From JALXCG01 sp026991065 [NCBI: Gemmatimonadota bacterium] (GTDB taxonomy: Bacteria > GCA-2686955): a stretch of 7,092 bases of DNA. Position numbers and translations under genes: made by a program. Location of the stretch: the NCBI GenBank assembly GCA_026991065.1, contig JALXCG010000238.1:1-7092 (forward strand), written 5' to 3'. Positions 1-6,075 of the stretch are shown here, piece by piece. Below the pieces are notes generated by a model. The model was not told the origin of the DNA and did not search any database. It saw only the letters and a program-made list of their open reading frames with translations. Position 1 is the first letter of the stretch; every line of letters begins with the position of its first letter.

Positions 1-1069
1 TGTAAGCCTTGGTCTTGGACCAGTCCACGAGCATAAAGGCCGGGAGCGCAACCGGCTTCAGCAGCGGCACGCGCAGACGCCGCAGACGTTCCGTGATCGG
101 ATGCCGCAGCCCCAGCCGCCTCAGCACACCGCCCAGACTGACCGGGCGTGGCATCACCCGCCAGCGGCGCAGCGCATAGGGCTCCTGATAGTGGAAGAGC
201 CCCTCCTGCTCCAGCCAGCGATTCAGATAGACGTTCTTGCGCTTGGGCCCAAACCCGTGATCGGAAGCCAAGAGCACCGTATCGCGCTCCAGGTCGACAT
301 ACTCGAGCATCTTGCCGACCTCGCGATCCACCGCCTCGTAGACTTGCGGAATCACGTCACGCATTTTCGCCCCCCGCTCCGTCTTCGAAGCCGGGTGTTC
401 CGGATCCATGTATTTCCAGAAAAAGTGCTGCACCCGGTCAGTGACGGTCCAGGTCACCATGAACACGTCCCAGTCGGGATCGCGCTCGATCAGGTACTGC
501 GCCACCTTGGTGCGCATTCGCATGGCGTGGGTAGCGGCATTCAGGAACTCCAGTTCCCGTGCACTGCCGGAGTACTGCATCAACTCCATCTCAATCGGAA
601 TCCGCCCCACTTGTGCCATCAGTTCGCAGTGCAACTCGGGAGGATAGGTGAACGCAGACTCCTGGCTCGGCGTCAGCAGACCGGCAACCATCGTCCCATT
701 GACCTTTGGCGCCGGAAAACTCACCGGCAGATTGACCGATCCAACTCGGTAGCCGCGGGCCGACAGGGTCTCCCACATGGTGGTGGTTTTGATGTTCTTA
801 TAGCTGATCAAAGGCCGCAGAACCTGCCCGGGATTGGAGACCCAAAACGCAAAAACACCGGTCTTGCCCGGGTTCTTGCCCGACATCAGTGCCGGCCACG
901 CGACCGAACTCTGACACGGTTGTGTGGAGCGCAGGGGTGCGGAGACACCACGCCGCAGCAGCCGCGCAAAATTCGGCAACCTGCCCGCGGCGATCAACGG
1001 ATCCATCACGTCGAACGTGGCGCCATCAATCCCAAGAATCAGAACCCGCCTTTTGCCCTTGTCACTCAT
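1..1069 (-). CDS. AlkP-superfamily phosphohydrolase (COG3379-like), paralogue B, 3' end outside window
   Basis: Predicted metal-dependent phosphohydrolase or phosphodiesterase of the alkaline phosphatase superfamily (type I phosphodiesterase/nucleotide pyrophosphatase group). 356 codons are visible and the C-terminal third lies beyond the left edge. The N-terminus (MSDKGKRRVLILGIDGATFD) has the family's first strand with metal-ligand Asp15. Ser54 in SSVAW aligns with the usual Thr/Ser nucleophile. TDRVQH gives Asp211 and His215, and SDHGFGP gives Asp270 and His271. There is no signal peptide, so it is probably cytoplasmic. The start ATG lies inside the end of the upstream membrane-protein gene (8-nt overlap, ATGAGTGA), with a weak GGTGGA about 5 nt upstream, so translation is probably coupled. 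It matches paralogue A along its visible length, including the shared VDWSKT segment at the end. The usual GKHG after the nucleophile reads GKTG here. Family assignment is firm; the substrate is unknown. Confidence 0.9.
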   Translation of the reverse strand, partial: MSDKGKRRVLILGIDGATFDVMDPLIAAGRLPNFARLLRRGVSAPLRSTQPCQSSVAWPALMSGKNPGKTGVFAFWVSNPGQVLRPLISYKNIKTTTMWETLSARGYRVGSVNLPVSFPAPKVNGTMVAGLLTPSQESAFTYPPELHCELMAQVGRIPIEMELMQYSGSARELEFLNAATHAMRMRTKVAQYLIERDPDWDVFMVTWTVTDRVQHFFWKYMDPEHPASKTERGAKMRDVIPQVYEAVDREVGKMLEYVDLERDTVLLASDHGFGPKRKNVYLNRWLEQEGLFHYQEPYALRRWRVMPRPVSLGGVLRRLGLRHPITERLRRLRVPLLKPVALPAFMLVDWSKTKAY

Positions 1070-1823
1070 ACTGTTCCACCAATCCTGATGGCGCGTTCAT
1101 CACCGCGGATGAATCCGTGGCGGGCGCCCTGAAGTCACCGAGATCGGCGCCGACCTCGCCGCCAACCATCCCATTGCGCTCCCGTATCTGCCCTTGCCCC
1201 GGCACCTGCACGTGCCCTTGCTCCTGCCCCTCCATCTGTCCCTGCACCTGCATGTCATTGGCCAGGAAGACACCCATGATCAGAAACGCGGCGGCCGCCG
1301 CCAGCAGCGCCACGTGGCGCCGCCCCAATGTCGCCGTAGTTCGACCCGGGAACACACCGCGCAGGAGGAGATAGAAAACCCCTCCGAACACCGCGCTGAA
1401 AAAAAGTGCGTTGAATAGCGTCAAACCAACAATCAGGTCGGTCACCCAGGAAGCCAGCGCGAAGCGCGGAAAAACCTGCACGAAAAGCAGGTCGAGCAGG
1501 AGCATCGCGCCCACCAGGAAGCCCGTGCAGGCCGCAATCAACGTGGCGCTCACAACGCAGTCGTCCACCCAGGGACGGATCTGCGCGGCACGGGTTGCGC
1601 CGTACACGGCAAGCCCGATCACGCCACCGAAAAGATAGAGGACGAGGGAGAAAGAAACGAACGGGGTCGTGATCCGAAAAATGCGCCCAAGTGCCTGATA
1701 TATATAGTGATCACAAGCCAGATCAAGCGCCGACAGAAGAACCGCGACGAGCAGGCCTACAAGCACAAAGATCGGCAACCACTGCGTTTCCGTATTGCGG
1801 GCAACGCGCATTCTAGCTGACAT
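1062..1823 (-). CDS. Five-helix membrane protein of unknown function with X-Q dipeptide-repeat tail
   Basis: I do not recognise a family. The 253-residue protein shows five hydrophobic segments (about residues 16-36, 54-76, 90-116, 128-154 and 170-188), so it is an inner-membrane protein. A hydrophilic tail of about 65 residues follows. Its first 24 residues (191-214) are a run of two-residue units mostly of the form X-Gln, followed by a Gly/Asp/Ala-rich stretch. The ATG chosen at 1823 overlaps the upstream phosphohydrolase stop by 11 nt; an alternative ATG at 1811, 1 nt past that stop, would drop four residues. Neither has a clear ribosome binding site, which fits coupled re-initiation. A start at 1901 would bury the N-terminus in the upstream gene and is unlikely. 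Its stop overlaps the next phosphohydrolase by 8 nt. Lying between two paralogous hydrolases, it may recruit one or both to the membrane; this is inference only. Confidence 0.82.
   Translation of the reverse strand: MSARMRVARNTETQWLPIFVLVGLLVAVLLSALDLACDHYIYQALGRIFRITTPFVSFSLVLYLFGGVIGLAVYGATRAAQIRPWVDDCVVSATLIAACTGFLVGAMLLLDLLFVQVFPRFALASWVTDLIVGLTLFNALFFSAVFGGVFYLLLRGVFPGRTTATLGRRHVALLAAAAAFLIMGVFLANDMQVQGQMEGQEQGHVQVPGQGQIRERNGMVGGEVGADLGDFRAPATDSSAVMNAPSGLVEQYE
1182..1253 (-). repeat. Degenerate hexanucleotide repeat encoding X-Gln dipeptides
   Basis: Twelve consecutive 6-nt units on the minus strand, many of them variants of GTGCAG or GGGCAG, encode residues 191-214 of the membrane protein (MQ VQ GQ ME GQ EQ GH VQ VP GQ GQ IR). 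Most second positions are Gln. The units differ mainly by single-base changes, consistent with an expanded and since diverged microsatellite that stays in frame because six is a multiple of three. It starts directly after the fifth hydrophobic segment. Confidence 0.7.
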
Positions 1824-3444
1824 ACCCCATCGCGCGCAGGGTCTCAGCCACCGCGTCCGCCTCAGTGTCGTCGAAATCCTGCTTGCCCCCGTGATCCGCA
1901 TCCAGCGTCGGAGGCCCCACCTCGATCGGATGAGCCTTGCGGAACTCCTCGGAGAAGCAGTTCTCCATCACCTTGCCATCCATATCTTCAGGCACCGGCA
2001 CATCCAGCAGGTGACAAACGGTGGGCGCGAGATCGATCAGATCGTTCCGCTCCACCTCTACCCCGTGTGGAATTCCCGGACCGGCCACAACACAGATTCC
2101 ATCCATGCGATGCATGCCGGGCACCTTGTCCAGCGGCTCGTGCAGCACCTCTTTCTCAAAAAGACCGCAGTCGATGTGGTAGGCGACGTCTTCCACCTCG
2201 AACTGAATATCCGGCGCCAGATCAACTGCATGCCCGTGCCACAGATCGGCCCGCTTGTGCGCCTTGGTCACCACCGGACGGCCGGTCGAGGGATCCTCGA
2301 AAGCCTCCAGTTTGCGGCAGATCTCGTCGCACAACTGCTCGTACTCGGCCCCCGGTTGCACGATTCCTTCGGGATCGCGCCCCGCCAGGTTGATCAACAC
2401 AACATCTTCGCCGCCGCCCCAAGAGACAAATGCGCGCGTCTTCGACCAGTCCACCAGCTCCCACGGCGGCCGCAGATAGCGCCCGGGGGCGCGCAACCGA
2501 ATCCGCTCGGTCAGCCGGCGGCGGCGAATCTCCCAACCCTTGCGCCGTTTCTCCGCGTTCGGCTTGAGCACCAAATAGCCCTCGTCGATCAACCACTTGG
2601 CCAGGCGAAAACGCTTGCGCAACGGCCCCATGCCATGGTCGGACATCAGAATGACCGTGGTGTCGTCATCGATCTTGGCGAGCAACTCCCCGGTCAAACG
2701 GTCGAGCTGAGCGTAGGTGTCCTCCAAGATGCGGCCGAATTTGTCCACCAACTCCGGTGACTCCCGGCGGAAGGCTTCGTCCTGGAACCGAAACGCCACG
2801 TGGCCGATGCGATCACTGGCGGTCAGCACGACCATGAAAAACTCCCATGGATCGCGATCCATCAGGTACTTCGCCACCTCGCAGCGTCGCTCCTGATCGC
2901 GCCAGATCTCATCGAGCAAGCGCAACCGATCCGGCGAATAAGCCACTCCCGCCTCCTGATGGTCGAGTGGAAGCCAGCCCAGATTGGCCATGATCTCCGT
3001 GTGCAGAGTGGGTGGCCAGGTAAAATTGGACTCCAGCGAAGGCGAGAGCATCCCCGCCACCAAAGTGCCCTTCACCGGACGCGGCGGATAGGTCACCGGC
3101 ACATTCAGCACCGAAATTGTCTTCTCGTGGCGGCTGAGCAGCGACCAGAGAGTTTCCGTCTGAATACTGGTGGCGTTGATCAGGCGCCGCTCATAGCTCC
3201 CGGGCTGGCGCTCCACAAAATAGTAGACGCCGTGTTTCCCGGCTTGCTTGCCGGTGGCGAAGCTCACCCAGGCGATGGAGGAGTTCGGCGGAATCGTCGA
3301 ACGCAGCTTGCAGCGAGCCCCACGCGCCATCAACTTGGCCAGATTGGGCAGCTTGCCTTCAGCAATCATCGGATCGGCGACATTAAAGGTGGCACCATCC
3401 CAGCCCACGATCATCACGCGCCGCGGCTTCGAAGTAGCAGACAT
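1813..3444 (-). CDS. AlkP-superfamily phosphohydrolase (COG3379-like), paralogue A
   Basis: Complete 543-residue predicted phosphohydrolase/phosphodiesterase of the alkaline phosphatase superfamily, of normal length for COG3379-type proteins. Metal-site residues visible by family pattern are Asp16 (VGWDGATF), nucleophile Ser55 (SSIAW) followed by TGKQAGKHG, Asp211 and His215 (SDRIGH), Asp269 and His270 (SDHGMGP), and His445 (GMHRMDG). The C-terminus carries the usual DLAPT...HLLDVPVPEDMDG block (about 472-490) and ends in a short helix finishing AMGYVS. An Arg/Lys-rich stretch (299-325, 13 basic residues of 27) separates the SDHG motif from the rest. No signal peptide is present, so it is probably cytoplasmic or membrane-peripheral. 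The ATG at 3444 is preferred over the longer frame at 3537 because GGAGA lies 8 nt upstream and family homology begins at once. It overlaps the membrane-protein gene by 11 nt and follows ubiA after 135 nt. Substrate unknown. Confidence 0.93.
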   Translation of the reverse strand: MSATSKPRRVMIVGWDGATFNVADPMIAEGKLPNLAKLMARGARCKLRSTIPPNSSIAWVSFATGKQAGKHGVYYFVERQPGSYERRLINATSIQTETLWSLLSRHEKTISVLNVPVTYPPRPVKGTLVAGMLSPSLESNFTWPPTLHTEIMANLGWLPLDHQEAGVAYSPDRLRLLDEIWRDQERRCEVAKYLMDRDPWEFFMVVLTASDRIGHVAFRFQDEAFRRESPELVDKFGRILEDTYAQLDRLTGELLAKIDDDTTVILMSDHGMGPLRKRFRLAKWLIDEGYLVLKPNAEKRRKGWEIRRRRLTERIRLRAPGRYLRPPWELVDWSKTRAFVSWGGGEDVVLINLAGRDPEGIVQPGAEYEQLCDEICRKLEAFEDPSTGRPVVTKAHKRADLWHGHAVDLAPDIQFEVEDVAYHIDCGLFEKEVLHEPLDKVPGMHRMDGICVVAGPGIPHGVEVERNDLIDLAPTVCHLLDVPVPEDMDGKVMENCFSEEFRKAHPIEVGPPTLDADHGGKQDFDDTEADAVAETLRAMGYVS

Positions 3445-3452
3445 GAAAGCGA

Positions 3453-3457
3453 TCTCC
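3453..3457 (-). promoter_or_regulatory. Ribosome binding site of phosphohydrolase A
   Basis: GGAGA on the minus strand ends 8 nt before the ATG at 3444. This is the best Shine-Dalgarno match near any start in the left half of the window, and it supports this start over the upstream in-frame ATG at 3537. Having its own good site, unlike the two overlapping genes after it, suggests independent translation initiation for this block. Confidence 0.65.
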
Positions 3458-3572
3458 AAATCACCGCGCACTACAACCGCGGCATTCATCTTGCAGGAAA
3501 CTCGACAAAAACAGAGTCTAGCCGAAAAGCACGGCATCCGCCCCGCAACAGGTACGCATCACCGTGCCAAAT

Positions 3573-3598
3573 CTCCGGATCAGGCGGTCAGCCCGGAG
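3573..3598 (-). other. Inverted repeat straddling the ubiA stop codon
   Basis: Arms CTCCGG and CCGGAG (6 bp) are separated by 14 nt that include the ubiA TGA. In the transcript this could form a short stem just as the coding region ends. Downstream comes ATTTGG rather than a U-run, so it is not a canonical intrinsic terminator. It may act as a weak 3' stabiliser or be chance in GC-rich DNA. Confidence 0.25.
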
Positions 3599-4569
3599 TA
3601 GAGGTAAGCTGAAATCAGCCCCAATTGGGCCACCATCATCATCCGATACATGTGCACCCAAGAGGGGTGGTTCTCCACTCGAGCAAGCTCACGTGGATCC
3701 CGCAACATCAAATAAGCAATGTAGATGCCGTACACCGACAGGGCCACCCCAAGGATCACGAGCAGCGTTCCATTGCCGGCCATGAGCGGCCCGCCCAACG
3801 GATGCTGCAGAGCCACCCCCAGGGGCAGAAGCAGCCACGGAAAAACCAGAAAAGGCGCCACGCGTCGCGCGGCCCCGGTCGTTCCATGCACAACCGGCCA
3901 CGTGCGGCAACCAGCCGCGCGGTCGCCTTCGAGATCGGCGAAATCCTTGGTCGCGGAAGCGCCCAGAAGGAAAAACATAAAGACGGCGCCGGTGAACCAC
4001 GGTTCAGGATCTCCGACCGTTGCTGCCACGCAGGACCAACCACACACCCGCAAGAGCATCCCGCGGGAGACTGCAATGGTGATCTGCGCCGGCCAGGCCC
4101 AGCGCTTGGTGCGCAGCGGTGGCACAGAATAGATCAGGCTGGCCACGGCTCCCCCCAACGCCCACCAGAAGCACTCGTGCAAGGTGCCGCCCCGCGGCAC
4201 CCCGACAAACCAGGCCGCGACCAACGCCACCAGATAGAAGAGCACACCAACCCGCAGTGCGGTCATCGCATCCAGGCGCCCCGACGGCAGCGGCCGCCGC
4301 GGCTTGTTGATGCGGTCGTTCTCCAGATCCGCCAACTGGTTGATGCTGTTGGAGCCGGCATTCAGGGTCGCCGCCATGACCGCGCCCAAAAGAACGGCCC
4401 AGGCGCGCTCGAAGCCCAGCCCGGGAGGAGCGGCCCCGGCCAGCGTCGCCCGCACCTGCGCGGCACCGTAGGCGCACGCAGCACCCGAGAGCATTCCCAG
4501 CAGCGGCGGCAGCAAAGTAAACGGACGCACCAGGTCCCAATAAACAAAGAAACGTTCGTTGCGCTTCAT
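3580..4569 (-). CDS. UbiA-family prenyltransferase
   Basis: Integral-membrane enzyme that transfers a prenyl group from a prenyl diphosphate to an acceptor. The 329 residues are usual for the family, with about eight or nine hydrophobic segments. The first Asp-rich motif is NSINQLADLENDRINKP (74-90), with Asn74, Asp81 and Asp85 placed to bind Mg2+-diphosphate, followed by RRPLPSG. The second motif, KDFADLEGD (208-216), gives Asp209, Asp212 and Asp216. YSVPPLRTKR (147-156) is also typical. The pattern recalls the chlorophyll synthase/digeranylgeranylglyceryl-phosphate synthase side of the family more than 4-hydroxybenzoate UbiA, but the acceptor cannot be assigned. The start ATG overlaps the upstream kinase stop as ATGA and lacks a good ribosome binding site, so it is probably translationally coupled. 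Being co-made with a prenyl-alcohol kinase fusion suggests that the kinase supplies its diphosphate donor (inference). Confidence 0.93.
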   Translation of the reverse strand: MKRNERFFVYWDLVRPFTLLPPLLGMLSGAACAYGAAQVRATLAGAAPPGLGFERAWAVLLGAVMAATLNAGSNSINQLADLENDRINKPRRPLPSGRLDAMTALRVGVLFYLVALVAAWFVGVPRGGTLHECFWWALGGAVASLIYSVPPLRTKRWAWPAQITIAVSRGMLLRVCGWSCVAATVGDPEPWFTGAVFMFFLLGASATKDFADLEGDRAAGCRTWPVVHGTTGAARRVAPFLVFPWLLLPLGVALQHPLGGPLMAGNGTLLVILGVALSVYGIYIAYLMLRDPRELARVENHPSWVHMYRMMMVAQLGLISAYLYSGLTA

Positions 4570-6020
4570 GAAAAAAGCATGGCGAGCAGGATGACAGTGA
4601 GCCCGGCCAGCGCAGTCGCGATGACCAGGAGCAGAGTCTCACTGGGGCGGCGTGCTTCACTCAACGAAGCGGCCAGAAAACTCTTAGCGTAACTTCCAAA
4701 GCTCCCGGCCACCGCAACAAAGAGCAGGGCGCGCCATGGAACCAACCCACACACCGCGGCCGCGGCTCCGAGCAGCAGCGCTCCCCCCGCCCCCAACAGG
4801 GTTCCCTGCGCGGAGATCGCCCCGGTCGTTCCCACTGGAACGCGCCTGAGCGTGGTCGCCAGAATCGGCGTGCGGCCGAATACTGCCCCCAGTTCGCGCG
4901 CCAGAATATCCGCGACCGCGCCGGCCCAGGCCCCGGTCGCCGCCGCACTGAAGAGCTGATGCAGCGCATCCCGCGTCTCCGCAACCCCCGTTGCAAAAGC
5001 CAGAAATGCCAAAAAACAGCCCACGCCGGTCGCCCCGATCAGCAACGCCGGGCCAAGAGCCGGGCCGGGGACCTCCTCTTCCTGCAATCTCCAGTCCGCC
5101 CCCGGCGCCCGCGCCGGCCGCGCCGGGTCCTCCTCCGTGCCGGCGCCGACCTCCAGCGCCCGCCGCCGGAGCCAGGCATGCCGCCGCGCCCCATAGATCT
5201 CCGCCACTGCCAGTCCCAGCAACAGATCTCCGCGCCAGCCAAGCAAGATCAACCCACCAAGCCCCACGCTCCAGACCACCATGCCACCGCCGACCCGCCA
5301 GACATGGCGCCACCGCCCCACCACAACAAGCAGCGTCAAGAGTGCGAACGGAACCCAGAAGTCGCTCCCATGCGGGAGGTTCGCCCGCATGTTGCCCACC
5401 CGAATCAGCAGCGCCGTGTACATCACCACCGCCCCGACCAGCGGCACCCAGAAATTGTCATTGAAGCGCCGCACCGGCAACGATTCCAGGAACGCGCAGA
5501 GCCCCGCCACGCCGATCGCCAGCGACCAGAGCGACCAGATCCCTCCGACCCACTCCAGACCGCTGCGCCCGCCAACCCAGGCAAGCATGAAGAGTGCCGA
5601 CACTGCACCGGCAACGAAGTAGGCGATCATTCCCGGCCACGACTTGCGCCGATTCCACGGCAGCGGCCAGCGCTCTCCCCAGGTCATGCCCACCAGCGTC
5701 GCCGCCGCATCGCCGCAGGCGAAAAGCGCCCAAATCGCCGCCGCAACCTGCGGCATCCCGCCAAACGACCAAAAGAGCACCACCAGTAGAAGCAGCGTGG
5801 CCGGGTAGAGCACCAACCCCACCGGCGTCCCCTCGCGCATCTCATCGGGGCGACAGAGCGCCGACCCCACGCGCGGTACGACGATCAACACCGCCAGGAG
5901 CAGCACCGTGGCCAGCAAAATCAGATGCGCCGAATCGACCCAGCGCAGGCTCAATGCCGCCGCGGCCAGCAAAACCTTGAACCACTGCCGCAGATCTTCT
6001 CGGGGGGCACTCGCCCACAT
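4566..6020 (-). CDS. Phytol/dolichol-kinase-like and DUF92 (VTE6-like) fusion membrane protein
   Basis: A 484-residue polytopic membrane protein with two domains. The N-terminal half (about 10-230) resembles phytol kinase/dolichol kinase (VTE5, SEC59, DGK1): GTPVGLVLYP (64-73), ACGDAAATLVG (101-111) with Asp104, and RKSWPGMIAYF (125-135), the usual KS-x-x-G signature. The C-terminal part (about 325-484) matches DUF92, the family of plant phytyl-phosphate kinase VTE6: AAATGAWAGAVADILAREL (359-377) with Asp371 and Glu376, then VPVGTTGAIS (394-403). A soluble Arg/Glu-rich linker near 295-330 joins them. By family knowledge the halves would phosphorylate an isoprenoid alcohol twice, giving the diphosphate. 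Near the C-terminus GSYAKSFLAASL stands where DUF92 proteins usually have GSxxDSxLGAT, so the Asp is replaced by Lys446. ATG at 6020 is preferred over GTG at 6068 because GGGAG lies 7 nt upstream. It overlaps ubiA by 4 nt. The fused architecture is clear; substrate and activity are inferred. Confidence 0.85.
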   Translation of the reverse strand: MWASAPREDLRQWFKVLLAAAALSLRWVDSAHLILLATVLLLAVLIVVPRVGSALCRPDEMREGTPVGLVLYPATLLLLVVLFWSFGGMPQVAAAIWALFACGDAAATLVGMTWGERWPLPWNRRKSWPGMIAYFVAGAVSALFMLAWVGGRSGLEWVGGIWSLWSLAIGVAGLCAFLESLPVRRFNDNFWVPLVGAVVMYTALLIRVGNMRANLPHGSDFWVPFALLTLLVVVGRWRHVWRVGGGMVVWSVGLGGLILLGWRGDLLLGLAVAEIYGARRHAWLRRRALEVGAGTEEDPARPARAPGADWRLQEEEVPGPALGPALLIGATGVGCFLAFLAFATGVAETRDALHQLFSAAATGAWAGAVADILARELGAVFGRTPILATTLRRVPVGTTGAISAQGTLLGAGGALLLGAAAAVCGLVPWRALLFVAVAGSFGSYAKSFLAASLSEARRPSETLLLVIATALAGLTVILLAMLFS

Positions 6021-6027
6021 CACCGAA

Positions 6028-6032
6028 CTCCC
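6028..6032 (-). promoter_or_regulatory. Ribosome binding site of the kinase fusion gene
   Basis: GGGAG on the minus strand ends 7 nt before the ATG at 6020. It decides this start over the in-frame GTG at 6068, which has no purine-rich site at the right distance and would add a short basic leader unrelated to the family. Confidence 0.65.
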
Positions 6033-6033
6033 G

Positions 6034-6046
6034 GGAAACGGTTTCC
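6034..6046. promoter_or_regulatory. 13-bp palindrome, possible operator
   Basis: GGAAAC and GTTTCC flank a single central base, immediately upstream of the kinase ribosome binding site and 13 nt from its ATG. The GAAAC...GTTTC half-sites recall LacI-family operators, though those usually have an even centre. The 1-nt spacer argues against an RNA hairpin of full length. No regulator gene lies in the window, so this is a candidate only. Confidence 0.25.
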
Positions 6047-6055
6047 GCCCTCTTC

Positions 6056-6075
6056 CTCTTCGCCCCACCGAAGAG
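6056..6075 (-). other. 7-bp perfect stem-loop in intergenic gap
   Basis: Arms CTCTTCG and CGAAGAG around loop GTGGGG, 29 nt past the lipoprotein stop codon. The sequence after it is purine-rich (GAAGAGGGCGG), with no U-tract. It could be an mRNA-processing or stabilising hairpin between the lipoprotein and kinase cistrons, or a Rho-dependent context; function is not shown. Confidence 0.35.

Noticed and set aside
1062-1069. Programmed frameshift joining the membrane protein to phosphohydrolase B
   Set aside because: There is no slippery heptamer at the junction, and the hydrolase has its own ATG immediately before its first conserved strand; overlap coupling explains the layout.
101-1132. 343-residue plus-strand open frame
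   Set aside because: It lies antisense to phosphohydrolase B, which has a full set of family motifs on the minus strand. The plus-strand product is Arg/His/Pro-rich with no recognisable domain.
1824-1901. N-terminal extension of the five-helix membrane protein to 1901
   Set aside because: It would overlap the conserved C-terminus of phosphohydrolase A by about 90 nt and adds an Arg-rich segment; coupled starts at 1823 or 1811 are more natural.
3504-3540. Short GCCG/CGGC stem followed by a T5 run in the 135-nt gap
   Set aside because: The stem is only 4 bp and the T-run begins nine bases after it, so it does not meet the pattern of an intrinsic terminator.
3556-3570. Sigma-54-like element TTGGCACG...TGC upstream of phosphohydrolase A
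   Set aside because: The GG-to-GC spacing is one base short of the strict -24/-12 requirement, and the only other support is a plausible distance to the start.
4004-4660. 218-residue minus-strand frame overlapping ubiA and the kinase end
   Set aside because: It is an alternative frame of ubiA; ubiA has both Asp-rich motifs and a natural coupled start, and this frame has none.
1795-4692. Several long plus-strand open frames (321, 270 and 355 residues)
   Set aside because: All are antisense to well-supported minus-strand genes and show composition typical of GC-rich shadows rather than protein domains.
6021-6068. GTG start at 6068 for the kinase fusion
   Set aside because: There is no ribosome binding site at the right distance and the 16 extra residues are basic and low in hydrophobicity; the ATG at 6020 has a good GGGAG.
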